A stretch of 64,000 nt of DNA. Source: Zongyangia hominis (GTDB taxonomy: Bacteria; Bacillota; Clostridia; Oscillospirales; Ruminococcaceae). Positions 43,438 through 52,120 of the stretch are shown here, one piece after another. Positions within the stretch are counted from its first letter, which is position 1. Every line of letters begins with the position of its first letter. The stretch covers positions 124,001 through 188,000 of the forward strand of contig NZ_JACRTC010000002.1 of NCBI RefSeq assembly GCF_014385095.1, in the 5' to 3' direction. A program made the position numbers and the translations under genes. Below the pieces are notes generated by a model that did not search any database, had not been told where the DNA came from, and saw only the letters and a program-made list of their open reading frames with translations.

Positions 43438-45141
43438 ATGGCAATATACCATCTGGAGGCAAAAGTAGTTAGCCGGGGCGCAGGGCGCTCCGCTGTGGCC
43501 GCCTCCGCTTATCTGAGCTGTTCCCGTCTTTATAATGACTACGACGGGATACAGCATGACTACACAAAAAAACAGGGGCTGGTCTGGCAGCAGGTTTTCT
43601 TGCCGGAATACGCCCCGCAGGAATGGAAAGACCGTGAGCAGCTATGGAACGCCGTAGAGGAAGTGGAGACTGCCAAGGACAGCCGGTTGGCACGGGAGTT
43701 TGTGGTTGCGCTGCCCATAGAGATGAGCCGTCAGGAGCAGATCGAGTTGCTGCACGAATTTATCCGAGAGCAGTTTGTATCAGACGGGATGTGCGCCGAC
43801 GCTGCCATTCATGACACGGATGGTCACAATCCTCATGCCCACATTCTGCTGACGGTGCGCCCACTGGATGAACAGGGCAAGTGGCAGTACAAGACCGAGA
43901 AGGAATACCTCTGCATGAAAAACGGCGAGGAACAGGGTTTTACCGCCGCTGAGTTTAAGGCGGCGCAAAACGAAGGCTGGGAGAAGCAGTATCCTTACAA
44001 GGTTGGCAAAAAGAAGGTGTATATGACGCCGTCTGCTGCCGAGGCGCAGGGGCTTGTCCGGGCTGACAAGCATCCCAAAAGCACCCGCTACGGCAGACAG
44101 AACTCCATCTCCGAACGCTGGAACAGTGAGGAACAGCTTGCGGCATGGCGGGCGGCATGGGCTGACGTGTCCAACCGTTATCTGGAACGCTCCGGGCGGG
44201 AGGAACGCATTGACCACCGCAGCAATGCCGCACGAGGTATTGACGAAATTCCTACCATCCATGAGGGCGTAACGGCACAGGCGTTGAAGCGCAAGGGAAT
44301 CATCTCTGACCGCTGCGAGATCAACCGGCAGATACGAGAACAAAACAAGCTCATCCGTGCGATCCGCGACGAGATCACTAAGCTGAAAAACACGATTATG
44401 ACATCCGTCCCCGCCCTTGCCAAGGCTCTAGAAACAGCCCGCAAGGGCATTTTGCTGCTGCGGTATTCGTGGCTCTACCACACCGGCGCGGCAAAAACGC
44501 TGGACGCGCGGATTCAGGAAATTCAGCCGTCTTATGAACGTTTCCTTGAAGTACGCCGATTCCTGCGTGAGAAATCCAGGCAAAAAAAGGCGCTGACCGC
44601 CGAGCTGAAAGCACTCAGCCCAACGAGCTTTCTGCGCCGTGGGGACATCAAACGGGAGCTGGCTGCTGTTACCGAGGACATGGGAGAACTGAAATCCGAG
44701 CTGTCCATGCTACTTGCAGACTTCGGAAAGACCGACGCAGAGGGTATGAAGGATGTAAAACAGCAGCTTGACGCTATGACCGCCAGCAAAGCAGGACTTG
44801 AGACCATTGCGGCAAAAGCCGCAGACAGCATGGATACGGAAATTGAAAAATTCCGCGCATTGCAGGAACAGGCGAAAACCGTTAACACAGCCGAGCTGCA
44901 CACTGCCCGCATGGAGCTGCGCGGCGAAATGACCGCAGCCGTGCGGGAGAAGATCAAGGACACCTTTGGCAAGAGCTATGACTATGACCGCTTCCGTCAG
45001 TCTGACCGGGATGTATCCGAGCTGCTGGGTGAGCCGCATCCGGACGAGCAGCGGTCTGTGCTTCACAAGCTGCACCGGACGCAGGAACAGCCTGCCGCTG
45101 AAAAGCAGAACCGCAGCCACAAAAACGAGCAGGAATTATGA
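43438..45141 (+). CDS. MobA/MobL family relaxase
   Basis: 567 aa from ATG 43438. N-terminal relaxase signature MAIYHLEAKVVSRGAGRSAV, then the three-His metal motif HDTDGHNPHAHILLTVR near residue 125-135 and a catalytic Tyr in AYLSCSRLY. The C-terminal two fifths (about 320-560) are a long coiled coil. It nicks oriT for mobilisation by a helper conjugative system; the element encodes no type IV secretion genes. Overlaps the next gene by 4 bp. Confidence 0.93.
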   Translation: MAIYHLEAKVVSRGAGRSAVAASAYLSCSRLYNDYDGIQHDYTKKQGLVWQQVFLPEYAPQEWKDREQLWNAVEEVETAKDSRLAREFVVALPIEMSRQEQIELLHEFIREQFVSDGMCADAAIHDTDGHNPHAHILLTVRPLDEQGKWQYKTEKEYLCMKNGEEQGFTAAEFKAAQNEGWEKQYPYKVGKKKVYMTPSAAEAQGLVRADKHPKSTRYGRQNSISERWNSEEQLAAWRAAWADVSNRYLERSGREERIDHRSNAARGIDEIPTIHEGVTAQALKRKGIISDRCEINRQIREQNKLIRAIRDEITKLKNTIMTSVPALAKALETARKGILLLRYSWLYHTGAAKTLDARIQEIQPSYERFLEVRRFLREKSRQKKALTAELKALSPTSFLRRGDIKRELAAVTEDMGELKSELSMLLADFGKTDAEGMKDVKQQLDAMTASKAGLETIAAKAADSMDTEIEKFRALQEQAKTVNTAELHTARMELRGEMTAAVREKIKDTFGKSYDYDRFRQSDRDVSELLGEPHPDEQRSVLHKLHRTQEQPAAEKQNRSHKNEQEL

Positions 45142-45458
45142 GAAAGGAATTGTATATGGAGAAAATCATCAGCATTGAAAAGATCAACCACGCCGTTATG
45201 ACCGGTACGCCAGAAGAAGTAATCGAGCTTTGCAGGTTCATCCACATTGAAAGCTGTTTTGATTATGTCTGTGACCCGCCCGCTGATTTTCTGGAACAGT
45301 GCGAAAAATACTGGTCTGGGCGTCACAGCTTTTGCGGGACAGTCGAGCGCAAGATCGGCAACACATGGTACACCGTCGAAACCGTCTGCGACGGAAATGA
45401 GCCACTTACCCAAAAGGTAAAACGGCTCATTTTTTCTGACCGGGAGGTGGCTTGTTAA
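45138..45458 (+). CDS. TnpW-like transposon-encoded protein
   Basis: 106 aa. The C-terminal part VERKIGNTWYTVETVC, then EPLTQKVKRLIFSD, matches the short TnpW pattern found just upstream of TndX-type recombinases; the N-terminal 60 residues (MEKIISIEKINHAVMTGTPE) are an added helical segment. The start could also be the ATG at 45156. Coupled to the relaxase upstream (ATGA) and the recombinase downstream (TAATG). Function unknown. Confidence 0.65.
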   Translation: MRKELYMEKIISIEKINHAVMTGTPEEVIELCRFIHIESCFDYVCDPPADFLEQCEKYWSGRHSFCGTVERKIGNTWYTVETVCDGNEPLTQKVKRLIFSDREVAC

Positions 45459-47185
45459 TGACAGCGACACATAACTATGGTAATATAAATATAAGCACAC
45501 CGATTCTGTCGGCTGACCCGAACGTGAAGGAGGACGTTATGACGGATCAGCAAAAGATTACGATACTCTACTGCCGCCTCAGCAATGAGGATAAATTGGA
45601 AGGCGAGTCGAATTCGATACAGAATCAACGCGAGCTTTTAACCAAATACGCACAGGATCATGGCTACACAAACCTGAAAATTCTGGTGGACGACGGTTAT
45701 ACCGGCACGAACTTTCAGCGCCCCGGCGTACAGGAGGGCTTTGAACTGGTAAAGCAGGGATTGGTAGGATGCTGGCTTTGCAAAGACCTATCTCGCTTTG
45801 GTCGTGATTATCTGACTGTAGGCCAGTACACTGACATCATCTTCCCCAGCTACGATGTGCGGTTCATTGCCGTCAACGACGGCGTGGACAGCCAGTGCGG
45901 GGACGGAGAGGGCTTTGCCGCGATCCGCAACCTGTTCAACGAGTGGTATCCGCGCGATACCTCCAAGAAAGTCCGTATCAGCCTACATCAGCGCGGCACC
46001 AGCGGCAAGCATCTCGGCAAGCCGCCCTACGGCTACCGCTGCGACCCGAACGACAAGGACAAGTGGATTCTGGATGAGGAAGCCGCGCCGGTTGTCAAGC
46101 GCATCTTTGATCTCTGCATCGACGGCAAAGGCCCGGAGCAGATTTCCCGGATTCTTGAGCGCGATCAGGTTCTCACAACCAAGGCTTTGTATGCCAGCCG
46201 CAAGGGAAAACCGCTGCCCAAGAATCCGTATGGATGGAAGGATCAATCCATCGTCGGGATTCTGGAACGGCAGGAATACACCGGCTGCACCTGTAACTTC
46301 AAGACCTACTCCAAGTCCTACAAGCTGAAAAAGCGGATTCCCAATGATCCGGAGGATATGTTCATCGTACCGGATACACAGGAGGCAATCGTGTCTCATG
46401 CACAATGGGACAGAGTGCAGGAGCTGCGCAAAAATAAGCGCCGCCCCGCGAAAGCGGAACGGCAGGGACTGTTCTCCGGGCTGCTGTATTGTGCAGACTG
46501 CGGCGGTAAGCTCCATTTTGCCACCTGCAAGAGCTTTGAGGGCAAGCAGGATCACTACGTCTGCTCCAAATATAAGAGTGGGCGTGGCGATTGTTCGGCG
46601 CATTATATCCGCGAGGATGTGCTGCGGGAGCTGGTACTGGAACGGATTCAGGCGGTCAACGAGTACATCCGCGGCGACGTGGAGGGCTTTCAGGAGGAAT
46701 GGCTGCATTACCGCCGCGCCGATCAGGAACGGGACATCCGGGAAGATCAAAAGCACGTGGAGCAGGCAAGAAAACGCCTTGCCAATCTTGATGTGGTCAT
46801 GTCCCGGCTCTATGAGGACTATGCTCTTGGTGAGATCAGCAAGGAGAAGTATAAGAAAATGACGGCTGACTATGAAGCGGAGCAGGAACGGTTAAAGCTC
46901 GAAATTGAAACGACGGAAGAATGGGTCGAGCAGCGTCAAACAATGGGCGACGATCTGGACGCTTTCATTGCGCTGACAAAAAAGTATGTGGATGTCACGG
47001 AGCTGACGCAGACGATCGTCAACGAGTACATCAAGAAGATCATCATTCACGCACCTGATAAGTCTGGCGGCAAGCGCAGACAGAAGGTGGAGATCATCTT
47101 CAATTTCGTAGACGAGGTGGAAATTCCCGCACTGGCAGAACCCATGATCGCAGAATCTACCCTTGGACGCAGAAAAACGGCGTGA
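45458..47185 (+). CDS. Large serine recombinase of the nested element (Tn4451 TnpX/TndX type)
   Basis: 575 aa from ATG 45458, overlapping the previous stop (TAATG); ATG 45539 with AAGGAGG is an alternative start. Resolvase domain with catalytic Ser42 in YCRLSNEDKLEGES and the Arg of CKDLSRFGRDYLTVGQ. Recombinase domain near 190-300, zinc ribbon YCADCGGKLHFATC, then HYVCSKYKSGRGDCSAH. A coiled coil and a DUF4368-like C-terminus (VNEYIKKIIIHAPDKSG) follow. The stop is 52 bp from the right end. It cuts at GA dinucleotides in this family. Confidence 0.93.
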   Translation: MTATHNYGNINISTPILSADPNVKEDVMTDQQKITILYCRLSNEDKLEGESNSIQNQRELLTKYAQDHGYTNLKILVDDGYTGTNFQRPGVQEGFELVKQGLVGCWLCKDLSRFGRDYLTVGQYTDIIFPSYDVRFIAVNDGVDSQCGDGEGFAAIRNLFNEWYPRDTSKKVRISLHQRGTSGKHLGKPPYGYRCDPNDKDKWILDEEAAPVVKRIFDLCIDGKGPEQISRILERDQVLTTKALYASRKGKPLPKNPYGWKDQSIVGILERQEYTGCTCNFKTYSKSYKLKKRIPNDPEDMFIVPDTQEAIVSHAQWDRVQELRKNKRRPAKAERQGLFSGLLYCADCGGKLHFATCKSFEGKQDHYVCSKYKSGRGDCSAHYIREDVLRELVLERIQAVNEYIRGDVEGFQEEWLHYRRADQERDIREDQKHVEQARKRLANLDVVMSRLYEDYALGEISKEKYKKMTADYEAEQERLKLEIETTEEWVEQRQTMGDDLDAFIALTKKYVDVTELTQTIVNEYIKKIIIHAPDKSGGKRRQKVEIIFNFVDEVEIPALAEPMIAESTLGRRKTA

Positions 47186-47228
47186 CCTTCACGGTCACAC
47201 CGTTCTCTGCCCCACCGCAAGACTTATA

Positions 47229-47249
47229 GTTCCTTACGACTGTTAAGCC
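47229..47249. other. Right end of the nested element
   Basis: Element end TTCCTTA, core CGA (47237-47239), then host flank CTGTTAAGCC, which contains the nfeD stop codon. The left counterpart is at 25503-25522. Confidence 0.85.
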
Positions 47250-47809
47250 TTCATTTCTTTGGCTTTTCCTATCGGGCAAACGATGCAGATTTTCTTCTCC
47301 TCATCCACATCGACGATCAGCACCTCCTCCCCGACAGGAATATTCTCTTCCACCCACGGGGCCGGTTTGGCGCTGTAAGTCACTTTGCTGCCCACAGCGC
47401 TGAGCACCGTGATGGTTCCGACAAAATCCTTGCGCACCTCCAGTTTGACGGTGCCCTCCTTCCACCGCTGGGCCATAATGCCCTGGGCGTAGGAGCGGTT
47501 GCGTTTAAGCGGCGCGATGATATACTTGCCGATGGCCCAGCCGCCCGCAATCCCGGCCGCAAGGCCGATGAGCGCGGTGACAAGGCCCGGCAGGTGAAAC
47601 AGCAGGCAGAGCCTGCCCACCGCGCCGAAGACCACCACCGAGAAAGAAATCGACATCAGATTGACGGAAACCGGGCCGTCGAAGCCCACATCGCCGTCAA
47701 AATCCACGTCCAAATCCAGCGCGCCGCCCACGGCGCCGACGATTACATCAAAGACGGGAATGGCCAGCCCAGCCACAATGCACAGGATGTAAACAAGCCC
47801 CAGATTCAT
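47243..47809 (-). CDS. nfeD: NfeD family membrane protein (flotillin partner)
   Basis: 188 aa. An N-terminal membrane part (LGLVYILCIVAGLAIPVFDV plus one or two further helices around residues 60-95) and a C-terminal OB-fold (about 115-188: GTVKLEVRKDFVGTITVLSA, then PVGEEVLIVDVDEE). It is the short NfeD class that anchors with flotillin. The stop overlaps the nested-element boundary; flotillin was originally 46 nt downstream. Its promoter is intact upstream. Confidence 0.9.
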   Translation of the reverse strand: MNLGLVYILCIVAGLAIPVFDVIVGAVGGALDLDVDFDGDVGFDGPVSVNLMSISFSVVVFGAVGRLCLLFHLPGLVTALIGLAAGIAGGWAIGKYIIAPLKRNRSYAQGIMAQRWKEGTVKLEVRKDFVGTITVLSAVGSKVTYSAKPAPWVEENIPVGEEVLIVDVDEEKKICIVCPIGKAKEMKA

Positions 47810-47847
47810 ACGATCTCCTCCCTTCCTGGCAGGTGATTCTTGTCCCT

Positions 47848-47876
47848 ATCATACCGCAAAACTTTGAAAACCACAA
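47848..47876 (-). promoter_or_regulatory. Promoter of nfeD (originally nfeD-flotillin)
   Basis: On the minus strand TTGTGG (47871-47876), 17 bp, TATGAT (47848-47853), 38 bp before the ATG at 47809; a GGAGGAG ribosome-binding site intervenes. Confidence 0.6.
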
Positions 47877-47983
47877 GATTCGCCGCCCCCCTCCCCTATC
47901 CTTCTGATAGATTTTGTAGATTGCTCCAAAAAAGTTCACACTTTGTTAACGAATGTCCCCACAGAAATGGTGTATATTCTATA

Positions 47984-48010
47984 TTAGCACTCTAAGCACT
48001 TGACTGCTAA
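47984..48010. promoter_or_regulatory. CIRCE-type HrcA operator
   Basis: TTAGCACTC, 9 nt, GACTGCTAA differs from consensus CIRCE by a single base in the right arm. It lies 29 bp upstream of the htpG ATG, so heat-shock control by HrcA is expected. Confidence 0.85.
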
Positions 48011-48039
48011 AAATATAGAACAAAGGGGCGACAGGACTT

Positions 48040-49953
48040 ATGGCAAAAAAACAATTCAAGGCGGAGTCGAAACGCCTGCTGGAACTGATGATTCATTCCA
48101 TTTACACCAACCGGGAAATCTTCCTGCGGGAGCTCATCTCCAACGCCAGCGACGCCATCGACAAGCTGTGCTATCTCTCCCTGACCGACGACAAGGTGGG
48201 GCTCGGCCGCGGCGACTTTGCCATCACCATCACACAGGACAAGGATGCGGGGACTCTCACCGTCTCCGACAACGGCATCGGCATGGACAAACAGGCCTTA
48301 GAGGAAAACCTGGGCGTCATCGCCAAGAGCGGCTCCCTCCAATTTAAAGAGAATCTGGAAAAGGGCGAGGAAAAATCCGACGACATTGACATTATCGGCC
48401 AGTTCGGCGTGGGTTTCTATTCGGCTTTCATGGTCAGCGACACCGTCACCGTCATCAGCCGGGCCTATGGCTCGGACACCGCTTATAAGTGGGTATCCTC
48501 CGGCGCGGACGGCTACACCATCACCGAGTGCGAGAAGGACACGGTGGGCACCGACATCATCATGAAACTCAAAGCCGACACCGAGGACGAGCACTACTCC
48601 CAGTATCTGGAGGAGTGGCCGCTGCGGGAGCTCATTAAAAAGTACTCCAACTACATCCGCTACCCCATCCAGATGATGGTCACTAAGAGCCGCCCCATCG
48701 AGAAGAAAGAGGTAGACGACGAGAACAAGGCCCCGGAGTACGAGAGCTATCAAGAGTTGGAGACCATCAATGATAGGGTGCCCATTTGGCACAAGAAAAA
48801 AAGCGAAGTCTCCGACGAAGATTACAACCAGTTCTACAAAGAGCATTTCTTCGACTTCACCGACCCCGCCAAGGTCATCCACATCAGCACCGAGGGCGTA
48901 GTGTCCTACGAGGCACTGCTCTTTATCCCCTCCCATCTGCCCAGGGATTACTTTACCAAAGACTATGAGCGGGGACTCCAGCTGTATTCCAGCGGCGTGC
49001 TCATCATGGACAAATGCGCCGATCTGATTCCCGAGCATTTCCGCTTTGTCCGCGGCGTGGTGGACTCCCAGGACCTGTCGCTGAACATTTCCCGCGAGAT
49101 GCTCCAGCAAGACCGCCAGCTCCAGGTCATCGCGTCCAGCATTGAAAAAAAGGTCAAGCGGGAGCTTGTCAAAATGCTGGAGAACGAGCGGGAGCAGTAT
49201 GAAGCATTCTTCAAAAACTTCGGCATCCAGCTTAAATACGGCGTGGTGGGCGATTACGGCGCCCACAAGGATGCCCTCAAGGACCTGCTCCTTTTCTACT
49301 CCTCCACCGAGGAAAAGCTCTGCACCCTGGCCGAATATGTCTCCCGGATGAAGGAGGACCAGAAATACATTTACTACGCCTGTGGCGAGACCGTTGCCAA
49401 GGTGGACCGGCTTCCCCAGACCGAGGCCATCAAAGCCAAGGGGTATGAGGTGCTCTACCTGACCGACGAGGTGGACGACTTCGTCATGCAGATGCTCCAC
49501 GATGTGGACGGCAAGGAAATTAAATCGGTAGCTAGCGACGACATCGTCGACGAAAGCGAAAAGAAGGCCGCCGAAGATCAAACCAAGGAGAACAAGGAGC
49601 TTTTAGACTTTGTGAAGGAAAGCTTGGACGGCAAGATTAAAGAGGCCAGGGTTTCCGCAAAGCCGGGCAGCCACGCGGTGTGCCTGTCCAGCGACGGCGG
49701 CGTCACCCTGGAGATGGAGAAATACTTCTCCATGATGAAGGGGGAGGAAGGCGTCAAGGCCGAGCGCATTTTGGAGTTGAGCGCTTCCCATCCCATGTTT
49801 GCCGCCCTCAAATCGGCCTATGACAGCGGCGACAAGGAGCTGGCCGGGAAACTGAGCCAGGTGCTCTTTAGCCAAGCCCAACTCATCGCGGGCTTCTCCT
49901 TGGAGGACCCCACCGCCTATGCCGACCTGGTATGCGAACTGCTCTCCAAATAA
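48040..49953 (+). CDS. htpG: Hsp90 chaperone HtpG
   Basis: 637 aa. GHKL ATPase N-terminal domain with ELISNASDAIDKL near residue 32, DNGIGMDKQALEENLGVIAK near 82 and IGQFGVGFYSAFMV near 120. Middle domain about 230-490, then the dimerisation domain. Full family length. Preceded by a CIRCE operator and followed by a strong terminator. It is the last gene before the right cotJC junction, so a general chaperone is carried by the intervening element. Confidence 0.96.
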   Translation: MAKKQFKAESKRLLELMIHSIYTNREIFLRELISNASDAIDKLCYLSLTDDKVGLGRGDFAITITQDKDAGTLTVSDNGIGMDKQALEENLGVIAKSGSLQFKENLEKGEEKSDDIDIIGQFGVGFYSAFMVSDTVTVISRAYGSDTAYKWVSSGADGYTITECEKDTVGTDIIMKLKADTEDEHYSQYLEEWPLRELIKKYSNYIRYPIQMMVTKSRPIEKKEVDDENKAPEYESYQELETINDRVPIWHKKKSEVSDEDYNQFYKEHFFDFTDPAKVIHISTEGVVSYEALLFIPSHLPRDYFTKDYERGLQLYSSGVLIMDKCADLIPEHFRFVRGVVDSQDLSLNISREMLQQDRQLQVIASSIEKKVKRELVKMLENEREQYEAFFKNFGIQLKYGVVGDYGAHKDALKDLLLFYSSTEEKLCTLAEYVSRMKEDQKYIYYACGETVAKVDRLPQTEAIKAKGYEVLYLTDEVDDFVMQMLHDVDGKEIKSVASDDIVDESEKKAAEDQTKENKELLDFVKESLDGKIKEARVSAKPGSHAVCLSSDGGVTLEMEKYFSMMKGEEGVKAERILELSASHPMFAALKSAYDSGDKELAGKLSQVLFSQAQLIAGFSLEDPTAYADLVCELLSK

Positions 49954-49976
49954 ATAACCTTCCATGCATCCATGAG

Positions 49977-50009
49977 AAAGCGCCCCTGCCTTAGGGCAGG
50001 GGCGCTTTT
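49977..50009 (+). terminator. Terminator of htpG
   Basis: GCGCCCCTGCC, TTAG, GGCAGGGGCGC followed by T4. It separates element transcription from the cotJC N-terminal fragment. Confidence 0.9.
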
Positions 50010-50107
50010 CCGCCTTCCGATGGCACAGATGCCGTTCCCACATCCGTAATTGCCCAATGTTCGTCCTTTACACCGCCTGAGCCAAGTCCATCCGGCCTTC
50101 GCGGGCG

Positions 50108-50311
50108 TCATTTGGGCACCGATGTACCGATATCGGTTAGGATTGCCTTGGCCTCGTCGTACGGGGCCGAATAGCGCTGGGAAAGATAGCGCTGGCTGGC
50201 TGCCAGCTCGCCATCCGGACCGCCGAACTGGGTGATAATCACCTTAGCCATGGCCGCATTCGGCCTTGCGATCTTTACCGGATACTGTAATTTCTTATCA
50301 TAAGTCCACAT
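50108..50311 (-). CDS. cotJC: CotJC N-terminal part, truncated by the element
   Basis: 67 codons: MWTYDKKLQYPVKIARPN, then FGGPDGELAASQRYLSQRY and AKAILTDIGT are CotJC; the last four residues (SVPK) and the stop are element DNA. The first Mn-ligand helix (GELAAS) is present; the remaining ligand helices lie at 17982-18431. It is third in the cotJA-cotJB-cotJC operon, 5 bp after cotJB, so the operon is broken only by the element. Confidence 0.92.
   Translation of the reverse strand: MWTYDKKLQYPVKIARPNAAMAKVIITQFGGPDGELAASQRYLSQRYSAPYDEAKAILTDIGTSVPK
50110..50145. other. Right attachment junction of the cotJC element
   Basis: On the minus strand cotJC sequence CTAACCGATATC is followed by GG (plus-strand CC 50127-50128) and then element arm TACATCGGTGCCC. 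The shared stretch with the left junction is GGTAC; a neighbouring ACCGAT is also common, so the crossover could be a few bases away, but either choice restores the reading frame. Confidence 0.85.
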
Positions 50312-50316
50312 ATACG

Positions 50317-50574
50317 CTACGCCTCCTCGTCAAGTTCCCAGGGCCATGGGCCATCCACCCAATTCCAGCGGTTGCCGCCGGCAAAATCGGTGTGGCTGAG
50401 GGGGCCGTATTTTTTGACGTACATGTCTTTGGCTTCCCTTTCCATGTCCAGGTATTTCTTATAGCAGTCCAGCGCTTCCTGATGGTCGGGGTTGTTGTCT
50501 AAAAACAGGGCGATTTCCTGCAGGACAAAACCGCAGATCCGCACCCGGTTGAGCAATACTTTTCTGTCATCCAC
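50317..50574 (-). CDS. cotJB: Spore coat protein CotJB
   Basis: 85 aa from GTG 50574 (GAGGAGG upstream). Pattern LLNRVRICGFVLQEIALFLD, then NPDHQEALDCYKKY and YGPLSHTDFAGGNRWNWVDG, then PWPWELD at the end, matches the CotJB family. It starts inside the last codons of cotJA. It is normally made in the mother cell with CotJA and CotJC and assembled into the coat. Confidence 0.92.
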   Translation of the reverse strand: MDDRKVLLNRVRICGFVLQEIALFLDNNPDHQEALDCYKKYLDMEREAKDMYVKKYGPLSHTDFAGGNRWNWVDGPWPWELDEEA

Positions 50575-50785
50575 GAGGCAGCGCCTCCTCTCCGATGAAG
50601 GGGAGATCCAAGTCGCGGAAGATGGTGCCTCGATTGAAGCCCACCTCTGGCTCATACAGGTTTCCCCATGGCTGCATCGGCACATATGCCATTGCCAAGG
50701 CTACATTCTCGCAGAAAATGGGATCCTGCGGCTGCCTTGCTCCATGATTCATGTCTACCAAAGTAAACCCTCCATTTGCACTCAT
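50567..50785 (-). CDS. cotJA: Spore coat associated protein CotJA
   Basis: 72 aa if the ATG at 50785 is used; a ribosome-binding site (GGAGG) lies further in and may favour a TTG at about 50761 or ATG 50752. Core pattern LAMAYVPMQPWGNLYEP, then GTIFRDLDLPF, is the CotJA signature. First gene of the cotJABC operon, expected under mother-cell sigma control. I could not identify a convincing promoter. Confidence 0.88.
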   Translation of the reverse strand: MSANGGFTLVDMNHGARQPQDPIFCENVALAMAYVPMQPWGNLYEPEVGFNRGTIFRDLDLPFIGEEALPRG

Positions 50786-51030
50786 TTGATAGCGCCGCCA
50801 AATGACGGACGTTATATCGGTTTGCAAAAGATTGCCCCGGCCCTTGCGGGCAGGGAGTTGTGACCGGACGGTTTGACCGCCCTGTTACACTCTATGAAGG
50901 TCCAACCAGGGGCGTTCAGCGGGCTTTGTCCCGCTTTTTCCACTTTGTCCTATTTCCCGGTCCTTTCGTTTTCCTCCCCTTCCCCTTTCGTCCATGGAAC
51001 GGAGAAAAAAATTTTTTCTCTTTGAAGGCC

Positions 51031-51067
51031 AAAAGCGCCGTCCCCAAAAAACGGGGACGGCGCTTTT
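51031..51067. terminator. Terminator of the DUF4097 operon
   Basis: AAAAGCGCCGTCCCC and GGGGACGGCGCTTTT around an A6/C loop. It lies 12 bp beyond the stop at 51080. The 250-bp gap to cotJA also has a 19-bp palindrome, GAGAAAAAA, A, TTTTTTCTC (51002-51020); no gene was seen. Confidence 0.9.
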
Positions 51068-51079
51068 GCCTGCACTGGG

Positions 51080-52120
51080 TTATTCCGCCACATTCACATG
51101 GATACTGCCGCTGTCCACCCGAATGATCAGATCGTTGGCGGCGCCTGTATCAAAGGTCAGGCCATCCTGCTGCTTTTTATTAAAATAGATGCTGCCCAAG
51201 TCGCTGTGAATGTTATAGTTGTAGTCGTTTTTCTTAAGCGTCGTGGCCACGTCCACATTGCCCAAGTCCGCGTGAATCTCGGTGTGGCCCCGCAGGGTGC
51301 CGCTGAGATGGACAGCCCCGCTGTCCGCTTCGATTTTGATGCCGTCGGACTCCAGGTTGGCGATGGACACCTCGCCCAGACTGCTGGAAATATCGGAGCT
51401 GGTGATCACGCTGTCCTGCAAGTCCAGCCGCCCCAGATCGCCTTCAAAGGTAAGCTGTCCGGCTTTAACGCCCTTGAGGGAGGTAGAGCCCAGGTCGCTG
51501 TCAATGTCGACCACATCGGCCGTCAAGTTTTCCGCCTTGATTTCGCCGCTGCTGTGCTCGATTTTGATGATGTTGGCCTGAATGTTTTGGTAGCTTCCCG
51601 CGCCCAGGTCCAGGTCGAATTCCACCTCATCGGCTTCAAGGTCGTTCACATGGAGCTCCCCCAAATCATTGGAAATCTTCACCGTCCGGAATTTGGTGTC
51701 CTTGGGGTAGTAGATTTTCAGGTAGTTTTCTTGGCGGTTGACCATACCGAAGAGGTTCATATTAAAGCCCGCCCGGTTCTCCGTCCTGATGGTGAGAACG
51801 CCAAGTTCGGTGGAGACCGTCAGCTTGCTGTCGGCGCGGTTGATCTGATACTCATAGCCAAAGTGATCGGAGGGGATCAGGGTAATGTTGCTGATGCCCA
51901 CCTTCACATCGATGTTATGAAACGCATCCAATGTTTGGCTGTCTTTAAAGACCTCGCCCTTTCCGGTGTCCTTGACCTGCATCTCGCTGACACGGAGACC
52001 GCCTTTTCCCAGCGTGATCGAGGTTCTGGCCCCTACCATGATGGAAAATCCTGCAACAATCAGCCCCATAAATACAAGGGCGCCGCCTACGATGAGCATC
52101 CATTTGCTGGTCTTTTTCAT
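51080..52120 (-). CDS. DUF4097 family beta-strand repeat protein (LiaG-like)
   Basis: 346 aa. One N-terminal membrane helix (LIVGGALVFMGLIVAGFSIM), then a long right-handed beta-helix of repeated DLG-type turns: NDLGELHVNDLEADEVEFDL, SDLGSTSLKGVKAGQLTFEG, ADLGNVDVATTLKKND. Typical of DUF4097 proteins linked to envelope-stress operons. Overlaps the DUF1700 gene by 4 bp. Expected outside the membrane. Confidence 0.9.
   Translation of the reverse strand: MKKTSKWMLIVGGALVFMGLIVAGFSIMVGARTSITLGKGGLRVSEMQVKDTGKGEVFKDSQTLDAFHNIDVKVGISNITLIPSDHFGYEYQINRADSKLTVSTELGVLTIRTENRAGFNMNLFGMVNRQENYLKIYYPKDTKFRTVKISNDLGELHVNDLEADEVEFDLDLGAGSYQNIQANIIKIEHSSGEIKAENLTADVVDIDSDLGSTSLKGVKAGQLTFEGDLGRLDLQDSVITSSDISSSLGEVSIANLESDGIKIEADSGAVHLSGTLRGHTEIHADLGNVDVATTLKKNDYNYNIHSDLGSIYFNKKQQDGLTFDTGAANDLIIRVDSGSIHVNVAE

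Larger units (their letters stand above)
25514..47239. mobile_element. Nested integrative mobilisable element between nfeD and flotillin (about 21.7 kb)
   Basis: It is bounded by CGA copies 21,724 bp apart. Precise removal rejoins nfeD and flotillin with a 46-nt spacer holding a perfect palindrome (GGCTTAACAG, CGA, CTGTTAAGCC). The element ends joined give TTCCTTA, CGA, TAAGGAA. It encodes a Tn4451/TndX-type serine recombinase at the right end, a MobA/MobL relaxase and oriT, a CHC2 protein, a P4-type helicase and small regulators. Cargo: LemA, DUF3137-like proteins, lipoproteins, DUF2442 and a LuxR regulator. Its base composition is visibly less GC-rich than the flanks. Confidence 0.87.

Noticed and set aside
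45458..47185. Assigning excision of the cotJC element to the TndX-type recombinase
   Set aside because: That enzyme lies inside the nested element beside that element's own ends (CGA core); the cotJC junctions have a different core and arms, and a second recombinase sits beside them.
48298..49581. 427-codon minus-strand open frame opposite htpG
   Set aside because: Fully antisense to an unmistakable full-length HtpG; composition is that of a shadow frame.
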